Source of the DNA: Hanleya hanleyi
Lineage: Eukaryota > Mollusca > Polyplacophora > Lepidopleurida > Hanleyidae
DNA: 64,000 nt
NCBI GenBank assembly: GCA_036873755.1
Contig: JAVTVY010006840.1
Coordinates: forward strand, 124,001 to 188,000
Direction of reading: 5' to 3'
Shown here: positions 34,713 to 45,990 of the stretch, one piece after another
Layout of the letters: every line of letters begins with the position of its first letter
Numbering within the stretch: the stretch's first letter is position 1
Program-made: the position numbers and the translations under genes
Notes under the pieces: model-generated
What the model was told of the DNA's origin: nothing
Seen by the model: the letters and a program-made list of their open reading frames with translations, nothing else
Databases searched by the model: none

Positions 34713-34953
34713 CTCTCTAAAAAAACTTGAGTGAACTGTTCTACTCTAGTTTGAGTGACATGTACCTGTTCACTCAACTTGAGTGGGATGAATTTCCACT
34801 CTTATGCTTGAGTGAATGTCACTCAAGTTGAGTGCATTTAACTCAAGTTGAGTGAAGAGTAACTCAAGTTGAGTGAAAATCTCACTCAAGTATTGAGTGG
34901 AATGAATTTCCACTCTTACATGAGTGAAATTTCACTCAACTTTTTTTAGAGAG
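34713..34953. mobile_element. Short TIR element rich in ACTCAAGTTGAGT palindromes
   Basis: The ends CTCTCTAAAAAAACTTGAGT and ACTCAACTTTTTTTAGAG are inverted repeats of 22 bases with one mismatch, flanked by TA on both sides, as in Tc1/mariner-type MITEs. The interior repeats CTCAAGTTGAGTG and the AATTTCCACTCTTA box several times. About 241 bases, non-coding. Confidence 0.85.
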
Positions 34954-36448
34954 TACGGATGAATGTTTAAGAATTTATTTCATGATTCACGAATGGAAGC
35001 CTATGCATTTATTTGATGGTATTGTTACCGTGCAGAACACTATATTGCTATATATAATCGTGTAGATTCTTCAGATAAAGTCACACACCGATGCCTGAAC
35101 TATATTATATTATATATTACTTAATTATTATACAAGCGTCTAGTTTGTCATTCAATATTCATTCGTCGTACATTGAACCCCGTCTATAGGGATTGAGAAA
35201 ACCACGACGAAGATTCTTGAAATCTTGATCAACGGTCTATCTCTTTCTCCCCTTGTCTGTATTTTTGCACATACCCACGAGTTTATTTCTTCTGCCAAAT
35301 TGTTTTCACACACCATCGCTTCCTGCGCACTACTCTGGCTTCGTTCCCTGAGCATCACTTTGTTGGTTTTGCACATTGTTGTGACCATCTCTTCATTGGC
35401 ACTTAAATATCACAGACTATTACACGTATCTGAATCGAGAGACGTGACTCTCATTCTAAGCTCATGAATCAAATTATCCAACGACCCTTGAATCCAGACG
35501 CTACCAGGTGAGTAGTTCACTGCCGACTTCCTATCAAAATGTAATCTCAAGCGTCAAAGTCCGTTGTGGATGAGACGTCTGACAAAAAAAATCTATACAC
35601 TTGTACCTGACGATTTTTTGTCCCAGTGAAGCTGCACTTTGCATGCTGCTTCTTGATATCGACATTTGGACCCTTCTTAGACATTATCCATTCAGAATGA
35701 CTCTGAATGGCTTTTTTGCTCTCTGATCGATTATTCTGTCCGACGAGAAATGAAAACGGACATTCTACAACGACATATATTCTCCATTAAATCTAGGCAA
35801 AAAGCGCAATACTGAGAAGTCGATAGCTCGAAATGTTGACTGGTGATGCAACCTATTGATCATTCAACTGCAGTCATGTGCCGAAAACATTCCCACTCTC
35901 GACAGAGTAAACAGCTATGATTGGGAGAGAGTTGGAGATCAGGGACATCAGACTATCGCAATATGTACATTTGTTTAATCTTGTGGTCAGTCGAGCGCAC
36001 CACTGAAGGGAAATTAAAAACCTGAACTCATCTACGGCAGTTGGCGGTAGGACCCTCTCTGTGTGGAAGAGCTGCAGTTTCTGTATATCAGTTCGAATGG
36101 CTTGCACGATTCGCCGGCCACCAAGTGACCATCTAGTTTGAGTAGAAATGCTTTATGGAAAACGGTTGAACGCATAATGGTTTTTCGAAGCTGTTAAAGA
36201 TCTTAATTTGTGCAGAGTAGTCCAAATTACGGTGCAATTGATCGTTAAATTGCCACATGTATTTGTATCGAAACAAAAAGGAAATGAATGAAGACTGGCA
36301 AAGAAGCCTGGCTCAAGTATTTATTTCACTAGTGTGTCAGAAAAGGTCAAAATAATTTGACAGACATGTTCTCGGCGAGTCGGGCTACAGGATAAGTGAA
36401 CGGCTCCTACAACTGTGGCACAGAAAGCACAGGGGCGGGTGGGTTTGA

Positions 36449-36880
36449 GTGGTTAAACCGAGCATGATTGCAAGGTTTGTCATTTGTTTGGTTAGCGGTT
36501 ATATATATCATGTATATATGCTTTTGATTTTCGTTCTTTGGTTGGTTTGTTGCGGTACCGGCAAACGGGCGACTTTTGTTGCTGCTCCCTTGTCCCTCCT
36601 CGGAGACCAACAATGTCACCTGGTATCATCATATAATCATCATATAATTGTCCAACCTTCACATGATCACTACGTCGGCATTATTGTTTTGGTGCAAACA
36701 GGTTCCAAAAACATTGCGCGTACTGACGACTTCGAAGTTGGACTAAGAGATGTGTTTCCGAAGAGTAAACAGTCAAGCGAAATATTCACTTTAGATCTAG
36801 TCTTCATATATCCGAATAATTTCTTCATGTGGTCGCCAGATTATCCAGTCGGGTGGTTCATAAACACCCGTATTCGCTGA
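36449..36880 (+). CDS. Unrecognised 143-codon ORF with hydrophobic N-terminus
   Basis: An open frame with a leader-like stretch at residues about 23-36 (VYMLLIFVLWLVCCGTG) followed by a polar region. In units I (17280-17800) and II (26520-26990) the corresponding DNA is present but lacks 8 bases upstream and differs by further indels; from ATGCTTTTGATT onward unit I reads MLLIFVLQLVCYGT and stops after about 50 codons. The leader-like block is thus kept in I and III, the rest is not. It may be the remnant of a secreted-protein exon, or chance. No known domain. Confidence 0.2.
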   Translation: MVKPSMIARFVICLVSGYIYHVYMLLIFVLWLVCCGTGKRATFVAAPLSLLGDQQCHLVSSYNHHIIVQPSHDHYVGIIVLVQTGSKNIARTDDFEVGLRDVFPKSKQSSEIFTLDLVFIYPNNFFMWSPDYPVGWFINTRIR

Positions 36881-37582
36881 ACTTTGTTTGTTTGTTAAAC
36901 ATTGGTGCAGGGCTTGAAAAGGTCAGATCCGTTAGTTTGACGATAAGCAAGCGGTCCTTTGATTCATTCGTTGACCCGTTCGTTTCCCGTTTCGGTTATA
37001 TGAAATAAGTACCTCACACAAAAGTATTTTGTAGTTCTTGTCCAACGTTTCTCATTAATGATACTTCATATACCGGTATAATCGAAGATCATGACTCCTA
37101 GCTGAGTAAACAACGGGTATGGAATATTCGGATGTCGACAACATCTTCTAATTGTAATGATACCAATTTTAGCTGTTCGAACCTAGAACGCATGATTCTC
37201 AGCTATTTGATCTATCCCTATACTAACCCATCATTGCCATGTCATTTAGTTATGTTCTCTGTTGAAATAGCGGATGATTGATGAATCAATATCTGTTATA
37301 TTAATTTAATGATCAGGTTAGACGTTTAGCATTCATCGACAACGATCTAGTCAAACTCTGTGACATTTTCCTTCTGACGACATTGAATCATTAACCTTGA
37401 TTGAAAGAAAACATAAAAGATATGACACGATGACCATCCTTCACTTTCTAAACTTTCCAGTAAGTTTGAAGTTTTGCGCACTATTGTACAAGTTGAAGTT
37501 TTGCGCACTATTGTACAAGTTGCATTTGTTGCTCACTCAACATGACCGACATGTTTTCACATAATCCGAGGCTTAACGCGTC

Positions 37583-37646
37583 GTGGCCATAAATGCTATT
37601 CATGGAACGTTTCTATAACGTGGATATAAATGCTATTTATGGCCAC
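37583..37646. repeat. Hairpin with GTGGCCATAAAT arms
   Basis: GTGGCCATAAATGCTATT on the left and ATAAATGCTATTTATGGCCAC-type sequence on the right pair over at least 12 perfect bases with a loop of about 35. It sits where unit III lacks a kilobase present in I and II, so it may mark the deletion junction. Confidence 0.6.
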
Positions 37647-38183
37647 AGCTATTTAGTCCTCCGCTATTTGAGTTTCTCATGTACAATGTATTCATCGACT
37701 TTTGGCATCCACAATCTGCTTGCATACATTTGATTTATTAGATCTAACATAATATAAATAATCATATGCGATTGCATACTTTATTTAATTAATAGATTTA
37801 ATCGGCCATATTTGACCACATTAGAGACCACAATTGGAGAAAATATTAATCAAAAGACTAAACCCAAACTTTAAATGAGATAACGGACAGGACCTCTCGA
37901 GTGTCCATGATGGTTATTTGAAAATTTATCGTTTGGTTTGAAAGTGCTTCCAGTAACTACATCGGAATTTTTCATCAGCTAATAAACAAATAAACTAATA
38001 TCCATAACAATTGGTTTGGTTACTTGTTCCCAACTGACAGAATGCATCTCAAAGAACTTACGCTCCCTGTTTGAGAATACGGCGAGTAAGGAACGTAGGA
38101 CCTATAAATGATCTTTCCTACTTTAGCCTCCGTGGGCACTCATCTCTACAGTGGCGGGCCATCCTTTCTTCCCTCTGCAATAA

Positions 38184-38504
38184 ATGACTGGGCCTAATCA
38201 GAGTAGATCTGATAAAGATTTGAGTATAGTCTATCATCTTAAAACAAGCAAAGGAATGGGTTCAATATCTGACGGCAAGGAAAACGCTTCACTATTCCTA
38301 AAGATTGATGCATGGTGCGTTTTTAAAGTCACTGCGATGGAAAAGCGTGGAAACAAACTCGCAGAGCTCATGGACCAGGAGAAAAGACATAATGCCCTTC
38401 CAGAAATCCGTAACAAATGGCAGCGTGGCGAGTTAGACGCACAATATAGGGCTCATTTAGAAAAGGAAAATATATTGTATCCAACAATGTGGCAGCAGAT
38501 GTAA
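38184..38504 (+). CDS. Unrecognised ORF, most intact WQQM frame
   Basis: A 106-codon frame, polar and highly charged, with KRGNKLAELMDQEKRHNALP, then EIRNKWQRGELDAQYR and the C-terminus EKENILYPTMWQQM before TAA. No leader or membrane segment; the charged middle could form helices. Five further copies in the three units keep the final ten residues and the same stop while their upstream frames are broken. Relative to unit I (19913-20293) this copy lacks about 160 bases between ENAS and KIDAWC, so it may be an internal-deletion product that happens to remain open. I do not recognise the protein. It may be the last exon of a host gene duplicated with the unit, or part of a transposon. The start codon is uncertain. 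Confidence 0.35.
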   Translation: MTGPNQSRSDKDLSIVYHLKTSKGMGSISDGKENASLFLKIDAWCVFKVTAMEKRGNKLAELMDQEKRHNALPEIRNKWQRGELDAQYRAHLEKENILYPTMWQQM

Positions 38505-40794
38505 CTAATTCACCGAGAAAAGAGGGCCAGCGGTATCGATCAGTCCAAAACCACGATTCTTGACAGAATGCATCGATCACCCTAAGAGTGGACTCTAAAT
38601 GTGTTGTTTAATGCACCGATTTGAACCCATAGAAAGCAGTCCCCGACTGATGTTGATGTCAAGATTGGCTTTGATTCATTTCACTGCCTCTGGAGAAATG
38701 TGAGTGGAGTTCTAGATATCACAAGAAGGCATTTGTAACGCCGGAGAGTGCTGTGACGGGTATCTTTTATGTATCGCTCTATTATTGCCTCCCCCCCAAC
38801 ACACACACCTGTAGCTATGCGAATAGATGTCTGCTTTATTTGGTGGTACTTGTATAGTACAGTAGGTAATATTGTTATCAGTATTGTGATGTGGCTATGT
38901 GGCTATGGAACATCGTTATGAAATGGGGAAATTTCTCTGCATTCTGTGGATTCTTCATATTATGTCACACTCAGATGCCTGAACAAATATGAATATTGCA
39001 GTCAGTTATATATTTGTTTAATTAACATTAACAAAGATAATGTGTAAAGCGCAAAACCAACCCCACAATATATGGCATTGTAGTGTTGTAACACATGACC
39101 GTGTGAATGAAACGGTGGCCATTAGGGAAGATCGACTTTTTCGCTTATTTCCTACAAACGCTTTCTTGTTTATCACAGACTTTCTTCAGAGTTTTCGCCT
39201 TCCTAGTAACGTCGTCACAATTTCTTCATCCTTTTTTTCACCGAGAATCAAACTTAATTCTTTGAAACGCATGGACGGAACTACTATATGTGTATGGTGA
39301 CAGGACTGTAGTGATTTAATTATTGACTGCAATTCATGGCGTTGAGTTTCAAATAATTGTTTTAAATATGATAAGTGTATGCCTACATGTAGTTTTGATA
39401 CGCTTACTAACGCTCGAGGCAAGTTTGGGAACACAAGAAATTAACACACGTCATACCTGTCAGTCATAGCTCGAAATTCCCCAACATCGTTCCACTGTTT
39501 GAAAAAAATCTACCATCACTGACCAATGAAATGTTGTACAGCTACTGTTGTCGATGACTGTTAGGGTCGCTTATCTTCAATATAGTGTACGAAAATTCAT
39601 TGGAGTTTCTAATAAACGGTGTGGCGAGTTCATGTGATAGGCCTATACAGTTTCAATGCATTATTTGTTTTGATGTATATATAGTTTGCTGTCTTGTACT
39701 GCATTTGTGGTTGTGATAGATAATGGATCTCAGCTCCTTTAACAGGTAGATACTATAAATAATAGCGGGAAGGAAGAAATCTAGGGATATGGGTCAACAG
39801 TGTGCAACTTTATTTCAAAGAAAGCGGCCCTATCTTACAGATATTATCATAACCACATGACCATGACCAGTTGATATGGTCATGTAGAGATAGTTGAGAT
39901 TGAGTAGTTGAGACCTCGAAAGCCACAATGTGTTACAATTTTTTCAGGCCGTTGCCATTCAAATGTCTAGACTGGTGATCCACAAACGAAAGATGTTACA
40001 GTACTTACATATTAAATGTTACCGTCAAATATTTTTTATTGATAACAGAAAATTCCCAAAGTAAACCCCTGACCTATGTCACTGCATGTATCCTTGTGTC
40101 ATTTATTGTTGTCTAATATTGCATTCATGTTCTGCGCTGAATCTTTCCTAGTTGCAATATCCAATTCATCCAGAGCATAATTTGCGAATGTCGGTATAAA
40201 ATCAATACCAGCAATATCGTCTCTCTCACATTTGTCAAACGAATTGGGCGCGTGTAATCAATTATATACATGAGTTGGTACTGGGTCACTGCCAAGTAAG
40301 GGTAGACTATGTAACCATAGAACATAGTCAATCATGCGAGGCAATACATTTGAAGCTCACAAATCTCCTCGATTTCCATCTGAGGGCCTCCCGGGGAGAA
40401 TAATATCAGAACAGCTATTCGATTTGTGTATCTAATTCAGATTAAGCCGATGTTATATGGTGATGTCATCCAAGGTGTGAACATGAACAGCTACAATAAT
40501 AGCTTGGCTCAGATACAGAAGCACCACAGACATCCCCGAATCCACCGTGATCAAAATTGGTCGGTGAGCTACACCTCTATGATAGAGTTGAGGGAATTTG
40601 GATATCCAAGGTATATACATGATGAACGTTTACAACAACAGCGTGGTTGAGATACAGGAAAAGTACAGGAATGAAATGTTAAAAAACTAACGGTCTATCA
40701 AGTGACCAGGAAGAACGTGTTCTGTCCGTCTCCTCTCAACAACGTGCTAACGAAGCAAGACAATAATGTTTCCCTTGTGTCTGGTTATTTTGCA

Positions 40795-41636
40795 GGAGTT
40801 ATGGAGGTCTGATTAGACAGTACCTCAGAAATAGTTCATTTTTTGTTGCATTCGTTTTGAAAGTCTTTTAAACAGGAATTAATTGGCCGTGAGAAAAGGG
40901 TTACCTCTCACTTGAAAGAGATAATTGTTGTTCTATCTGTCTCATGTAAGAGACAGGTACGCAGGTGGTGTGTTAATTTCGACCCCTGGATACCATAAAA
41001 GTCCGCAAATATTTAGGATGTCTATCTTCGGTCGATATAACGAGAATATCAGACTGTGGGGTCATGTAACTTATTTTTACCTTCAACGATATATTTTGCT
41101 GCCATTATTTGTATGTGATCGGTTTTTGGTGTCAATGGTGTCCTATATTTGGAGTGATAATCGTATGACTTTACCAAACTTAAGAACCAAATCGGTCCAC
41201 CAATCCAAGTGTACCACTTTTAAACTTCTAAATTGTTAACACTTTTCAGCCCTCCAATTTGGGCTAAATTGTGGTCCTTGGGGGAATTCCATGTTTGGAG
41301 ACCCATAGATTGTCCACAAGGGGCTCAAAGTGATGGTTGATGGTCTGGACACAACACAGGATGATCTGGCTTTATCTGGTTAGTTCTTTTTCAATTCTGG
41401 AAGAAATTCAAAAGTTTGTAACTGGCTCCTGTAGCAAAGGGCAGCAAAACAGACCGGTATTTGCCCGACCAGCAACTCGAAGGTCATCGTCAGACGTTAG
41501 AAGGTGAAATAATGATCGAAATATAGGTCATTTTGAAGTTATTTTATCTGCTATAAGCTTTCAAAAAGTAGGTATCCTAACTATAAGCGCAGCTGAATTC
41601 AGAATTACAAACCTTCCTGATTGCGACGTCTCATCA
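40795..41636. other. 840-bp segment present in unit III, absent in unit II
   Basis: Flanks match 33395-33412 of unit II (TTGTGTCTG.TTATTTT on the left, CCGGAACGCTGTCAACAGAA on the right). The segment is not otherwise repeated in the window. It contains a 104-codon open frame (40925-41239) without recognised features. No terminal inverted repeat or clear target duplication was found. Confidence 0.6.
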
Positions 41637-43439
41637 AATAGCCACCGGAACGCTGTCAACAGAATATCCTGTCGGGCGCGTCAAAATACTTTAGCGTTTG
41701 CGGAGCTTCTTCGGTTTGTTAAACATTTATGCAGGGGTTGAAAATATCAGGTGCGTTCGTTTGACGGTGCGCTAAACGTTTCGCTGATCCATTCGGTTCG
41801 ATTCCCGGTTCAATTATCGACATAGATATCAAATAACCACCTGACTCAAAAAGAGTCTTGTCGTCCCAATCAAACGTTTCTCGTTAATGCCTCTCATATA
41901 ATCATAGATCATGATTCAGAGCAGAGTAAACATTGGGTATGGAATATTCGGACGTGGAATACATGTCGCTCTAATTGTAATGACGCCAATTTCAGCAGTT
42001 CGAACATGATAGAACGCATGATTCTCAGATAATTGATCTATACCTATTCCCATACCTATAACCATCATCCCATTGTTAGCTATTTATAACTAACCTCAGT
42101 TTAAATAACAGATCATTGATGTATTGGACAAAGAACTGGCCAAACTATGTGAAATTTCTCGTTTAGACGATAGTGAAACCCCAATCATTAACCTCGATTG
42201 AATGAAAATTAAATGTTGTCGATGGCCATCCGTATACTTCCGAACTTACCTTTTCAGTATAATTGAAGATTTACGCACGATTTACAATCAGCTGCCCAAT
42301 CAAATATGACCGATATCATTCACATACTCAAAGGCTTCACGCTCCATGGCTTTAACATGGCGGCCTTAAAAAGTCCCCAGACAATTATCCACAATAAAAA
42401 AAACAACAACATTGCAGTCCATGTATTTCTCTCATGTTACGTCTTTGAGACTTCTCGCCTGATACAGGTAACACAGAATATATTTAGTCAAAGTGACAAG
42501 GAACCTGATCGCTGATCATCTTTTTTTTCCACTTAACGTTATATATTGTTCAATGTTCAAGTGTGTTTTGCCGAGCGCAGAGAGGAATTTGGAGAACAAC
42601 ACTAGAAATTCACGCTCCCTCTATACGTGAATGGTTAACCTCAACAGAACAGTTAAGTTGCTCGCCTGGTCAAACACCGAACGACACTGTCCATTCAATA
42701 TTATCTCGGTGGAAGATATGGAGGTTGTCAAGGGCGCCGTTGGGAGGGGGGAGGGGGGCGGGGGGGGGGGAGGTTGAGGGCGAACGACTCTCTCTCAGCT
42801 CTCAACTGTATGTTATTTCCCTATGTTGGACATGACAATACTGGGTTCTGTAACACGTAAGCATTATAACGCATCATCTTCATCCAGTATCATGAATCAA
42901 ATCTGCTTCGTGTTGAACCTCGGCTTACCAGCAAGCCCGCATTAGTGACGAGTTAACCTCCCATAAATGTGGAACAGATTTCCTGTTAACTTGATGCTAT
43001 ATTGTATATGAAATTCATTACAAGAAATCGGGTCCACTTCTAGTTAAAATTTCACAGATTAGGTTTCAATAGGGAACACTAGGTACTAAAGTGATCCTCA
43101 AGATTTTAGCATCCTTGGGCATTTGCCTCTAAAGTGAGTGGCCATCGTTACTTATTTCATTTAATAAATGATAAATGACCCGGTCCGTACCAGATCTGAT
43201 AAAGCGTTGCCTATATAGTCGATCCTGTTAAAACAACCGAAGGAATGGGCTCAATATCTGACGCCAAAAAACACATCAATATCCTCTAAAGCACTTTCCA
43301 AGATTATTAAAATCTCTGGAATTAAGGCGTTTTCATTGCTAGACGTATACGGAAATGAATTTATGGTCCTTCTTTGTAACATGACCACGTCTGATGTATT
43401 CCTCCAAAAGCATTATTTCACCCAAAGGTCGAAAAGCAT

Positions 43440-43648
43440 TATATTGCCGTAAAGAGATTGATGCAGGGTGCATTCTTAGAGTCAAAGCGTTGGCAAATCG
43501 CGGAAACAAACTCACAGAGCTCATGGTCCGCGCGAAGACATAATGCTGAAATCCGCAGCAATGGCAGCGGGGCGAATTGAACGCGCAAAATGGGGCTGGT
43601 TTCGACAAAGAAAATATTTTGTATCGAACAATGTGGCAGCAGATGTAA
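43440..43648 (+). pseudogene. WQQM coding remnant, unit III second copy
   Basis: Contains KEIDAGCILRVKALANRGNK-like sequence, a shortened middle, and FDKENILYRTMWQQM with TAA at 43646-43648. At least one frame change separates the two parts. Confidence 0.4.
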
Positions 43649-44103
43649 CTAATTCACCGAGAAAAAGAGGGCGAGTAGAATCGATCATTCCAAAATCCCG
43701 ATTCTTGGCATAATACATCGATCACACAAGAGGAGAATCTAAATGGGTTGTTTAATGCACTGATTTGAGGCCATAGAAAGCAGTCCCCGGACCATTTTGA
43801 TGTCAAGATTGGCTTTGATTCATTTCACTGCCTTTGGAGAAATCTAAGCGAACTTTCTAAATGTTAGAAGAAGGCATGTATTATGCTGCGCCTTTTTAAG
43901 TCGGATTCCACTATTGCCCCATGTATCGAGTATTGTGGATGTCTATGCATTTATTTGATGATGCGCGAATGAATGTTTATGCATTTTTGTTTAATGGTGC
44001 TGGTACACTGCTATTTTTTATTATACACTCTGAAAATAATATGTTTTAACACAACACAGTTTTGTGTCAAACTTCAGCTATCAAAAACAATCGACTGAGA
44101 TGA

Positions 44104-44472
44104 GTGAGTGAGTAAGTGAATAGGATTTAAAGTCGCTTTGAACATTTTTTCAGATATATCACGACGGGGAAGGGAGGGAAGGGAGGGACAGGGGCGGGGG
44201 GACCTAATTGTAACAACGCAGATCTAATGTTGCCATTTTTATAGTGCTGCTCCACTGAAATATCATGCCGTAGGCAGACATGACACCCTACTCAGTCACA
44301 TACTGACACCGAGCGAACCAGTCCTTGTTCTATCCTCTTAATGCTGAGAGCAAGCGAGGAAGCAACAAGTTCCATTTTTCAAGTCTTTGGTATGACCCGG
44401 CCTGGGATTGAACCCAGTACCTACCATTTACGAGGCCGACGCTCTACCATTAGGCCACCGCATTTCGGTATA
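44104..44472 (-). mobile_element. Full-length SINE with tRNA-derived head
   Basis: On the minus strand: tRNA-like head (44396-44462), a body containing GTTCGCTCGGTGTCAG and TCATGTCTGCCTACGGCATG, then a 3' tail with GCGACTTTAAATCC and ACTC repeats. Flanks TGAGATGA on both sides form a probable 8-bp target duplication. It is the only one of three copies with its head. A central poly-G/purine run (about 44164-44200) interrupts the body, as in the other two copies. Confidence 0.85.
44396..44462 (-). promoter_or_regulatory. RNA polymerase III internal promoter of the SINE (A and B boxes)
   Basis: Minus strand A box TGGCCTAATGG (44448-44458) and B box GGGTTCAATCC (44405-44415), 31 bases apart, match the tRNA-type promoter. 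The stem pairing at the ends of a real tRNA is not kept, so this is a SINE head and not a tRNA gene. Confidence 0.85.
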
Positions 44473-44689
44473 GTGAGATGAACACAAATGGGTGTTAATT
44501 CTAACGCAATTTGTGTTATTTTCAAACACAATTTTGGCATTAAAATGACTTCAACAATTTTTTTCGCAGTGTACACGTGACAGACCCAAAGATATTTGAC
44601 TGAAACTTTTTCGTCCTTTTGACCTAAATATGTTGGGTACGTCCCGTTTATACCGAACCCTAGTGTACCGTACACCAGATTCCTAGCAG

Positions 44690-44795
44690 TTATATGGAAT
44701 ATGGAATGATCTTTGGATTATGGACGAGCAGATTCTTTAATAGACGACAGTTGAATAATGTATGATGGACCAACCGCTAGTAATTGTATTGTTCT
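44690..44795 (+). mobile_element. 3' tail remnant of the reverse-transcriptase element
   Basis: Contains CTTTGGATTATGGACGAGCA and GACGACAGTTGAATAATG, matching the terminal segment of the insertion at 31709-31787 and the decayed copy near 34660-34700. Confidence 0.6.
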
Positions 44796-45990
44796 GATAG
44801 GCTTTGCAGTACGTTGTCCCTTTGGCGGGAGTAAGTAACATAGTCCGAGACTATCAACCTAGCATGTCATGAGTGCCATATATCCAGGAAGATCCAAGAG
44901 TTTTGTCAACAATGTAAGCATTATATATTTCACCATGCCGATAAATATATCTAGTGGCACAGGATAAATACCAAGTTCTGCAAGTGTTTCAATGTTAGAA
45001 ACTTTCTTCCACAGACATAGAAAGGATATAGCAATCTTAACAGTGGCTGTATTACATGCCTGTTTGGTCCAATTTGGATGCGTAAAGTCTGTTAACTGAC
45101 TTCCCCAGATTTCAACTGCATATGTATCAAGGGTTTAGTGAATGTGTTGTATATTTTAATAAGTGTTTCAACTGGTGAACAGTCTGTAGTACATATGTTC
45201 ATTTTCATGTTGTACTAGGACTAAGTGATTTGTTTTTTAACGTATGGGTAGCTTCAGCAAATTTACTTGTGTGGCAGTGTGGCCGATCGCAACTGAAGCA
45301 GTTGAGATCTCGACGCGTTGTTTTAGTTCCAGGTTTTTCCAGGATTTTTTTCAGGCTGTTGTCTTTAAAATTTTTCCCTTTTTCCGGCGAACCTCCAATG
45401 AAAGCTACTGCAGCAGTTATATCGTAAGAGAATTTTAAACAGAAAATTCCCCAAATAACCGCTGACCTATGTAATTGGCTGTATTCTTCTGCTGTTCATT
45501 GTTATCCAATATTGCGTTTATGTTCTGCGCTGAATCTTTCCTTGTTGCTTTATCCAATTCATCCCGAGTATAATTTGCGAATGTCAGAATAAAATCAATA
45601 AATACCAGCAATATCGTCTCTCTCACATTTGTCAAACGAATTGGGCGCGTGTAATCAATTATATACATGAGTCGGTACTGGGGCACTGCCAAGTCACCCG
45701 TGTAAGAGAAGACTATATAGCCAGAACCTAGTCAGTCAGGCGAGGCTATACACTTGACACGCAAATCTCGTCGATTTCCATCTGATGGACTCCTGGGGCT
45801 ATAATATCATAACAGCTATTCGATTCCTGTATCTAATTCTGGTTAAGCCGGTGTTACATGTATTTGGTCACGTCATCCAAGGTGTCAACATGAACAACCA
45901 CAATAATAGCGTGACTGAGATACAGACACACCACAGACATCCAATAATTCCTCGTGATCCTTCGTCCATGTGCTAGGTCTCATTAATGAA

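Larger units (their letters stand above)
23440..35140 (+). repeat. 11-kb tandem unit II
   Basis: Second unit, about 11.2 kb downstream of unit I by its first anchors. Relative to I it lacks about 1.9 kb near 24290, including the position where I has the TTAA element, and gains the reverse-transcriptase insertion (30678-31787) and a short TIR element (34713-34953). It shares the SINE and the 20-bp palindromic array with I. Identity to I is visibly higher than to III over most modules, so I and II separated later. Confidence 0.85.
44025..44571. mobile_element. TA-flanked MITE interrupted by a SINE
   Basis: The left end CACTCTGAAAATAATATGTT and the right end AACAATTTTTTTCGCAGTG are imperfect inverted repeats, with TA on both outer sides. 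Without the SINE at 44104-44472 the MITE is about 178 bases, so the SINE landed in an older MITE. Confidence 0.6.
35200..45990 (+). repeat. 11-kb tandem unit III (most diverged)
   Basis: Third unit. It begins with the same CTCTGGCTTCGTTCCCTGAG anchor (35333) as unit II (23511). It lacks the VNTR and neighbouring 2 kb (c module joins directly to the module at 36360), the GACCGGTC-rich kilobase of I and II, the SINE and the palindromic array. It carries an 840-bp segment at 40795-41636 absent from II at about 33400, and a nested MITE plus SINE at 44025-44571. Confidence 0.8.

Noticed and set aside
35225..35467. 80-codon hydrophobic frame (LLWLRSLSITLLVLHIVVT), matching 23443-23643
   Set aside because: The two copies are nearly identical DNA, so shared openness is uninformative; unit I copy is not open in this frame. 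Kept only as part of the unit.
44396..44462. tRNA gene on the minus strand
   Set aside because: A and B boxes are present but the cloverleaf ends do not pair and the sequence continues into a SINE body with an ACTC tail and target duplication.
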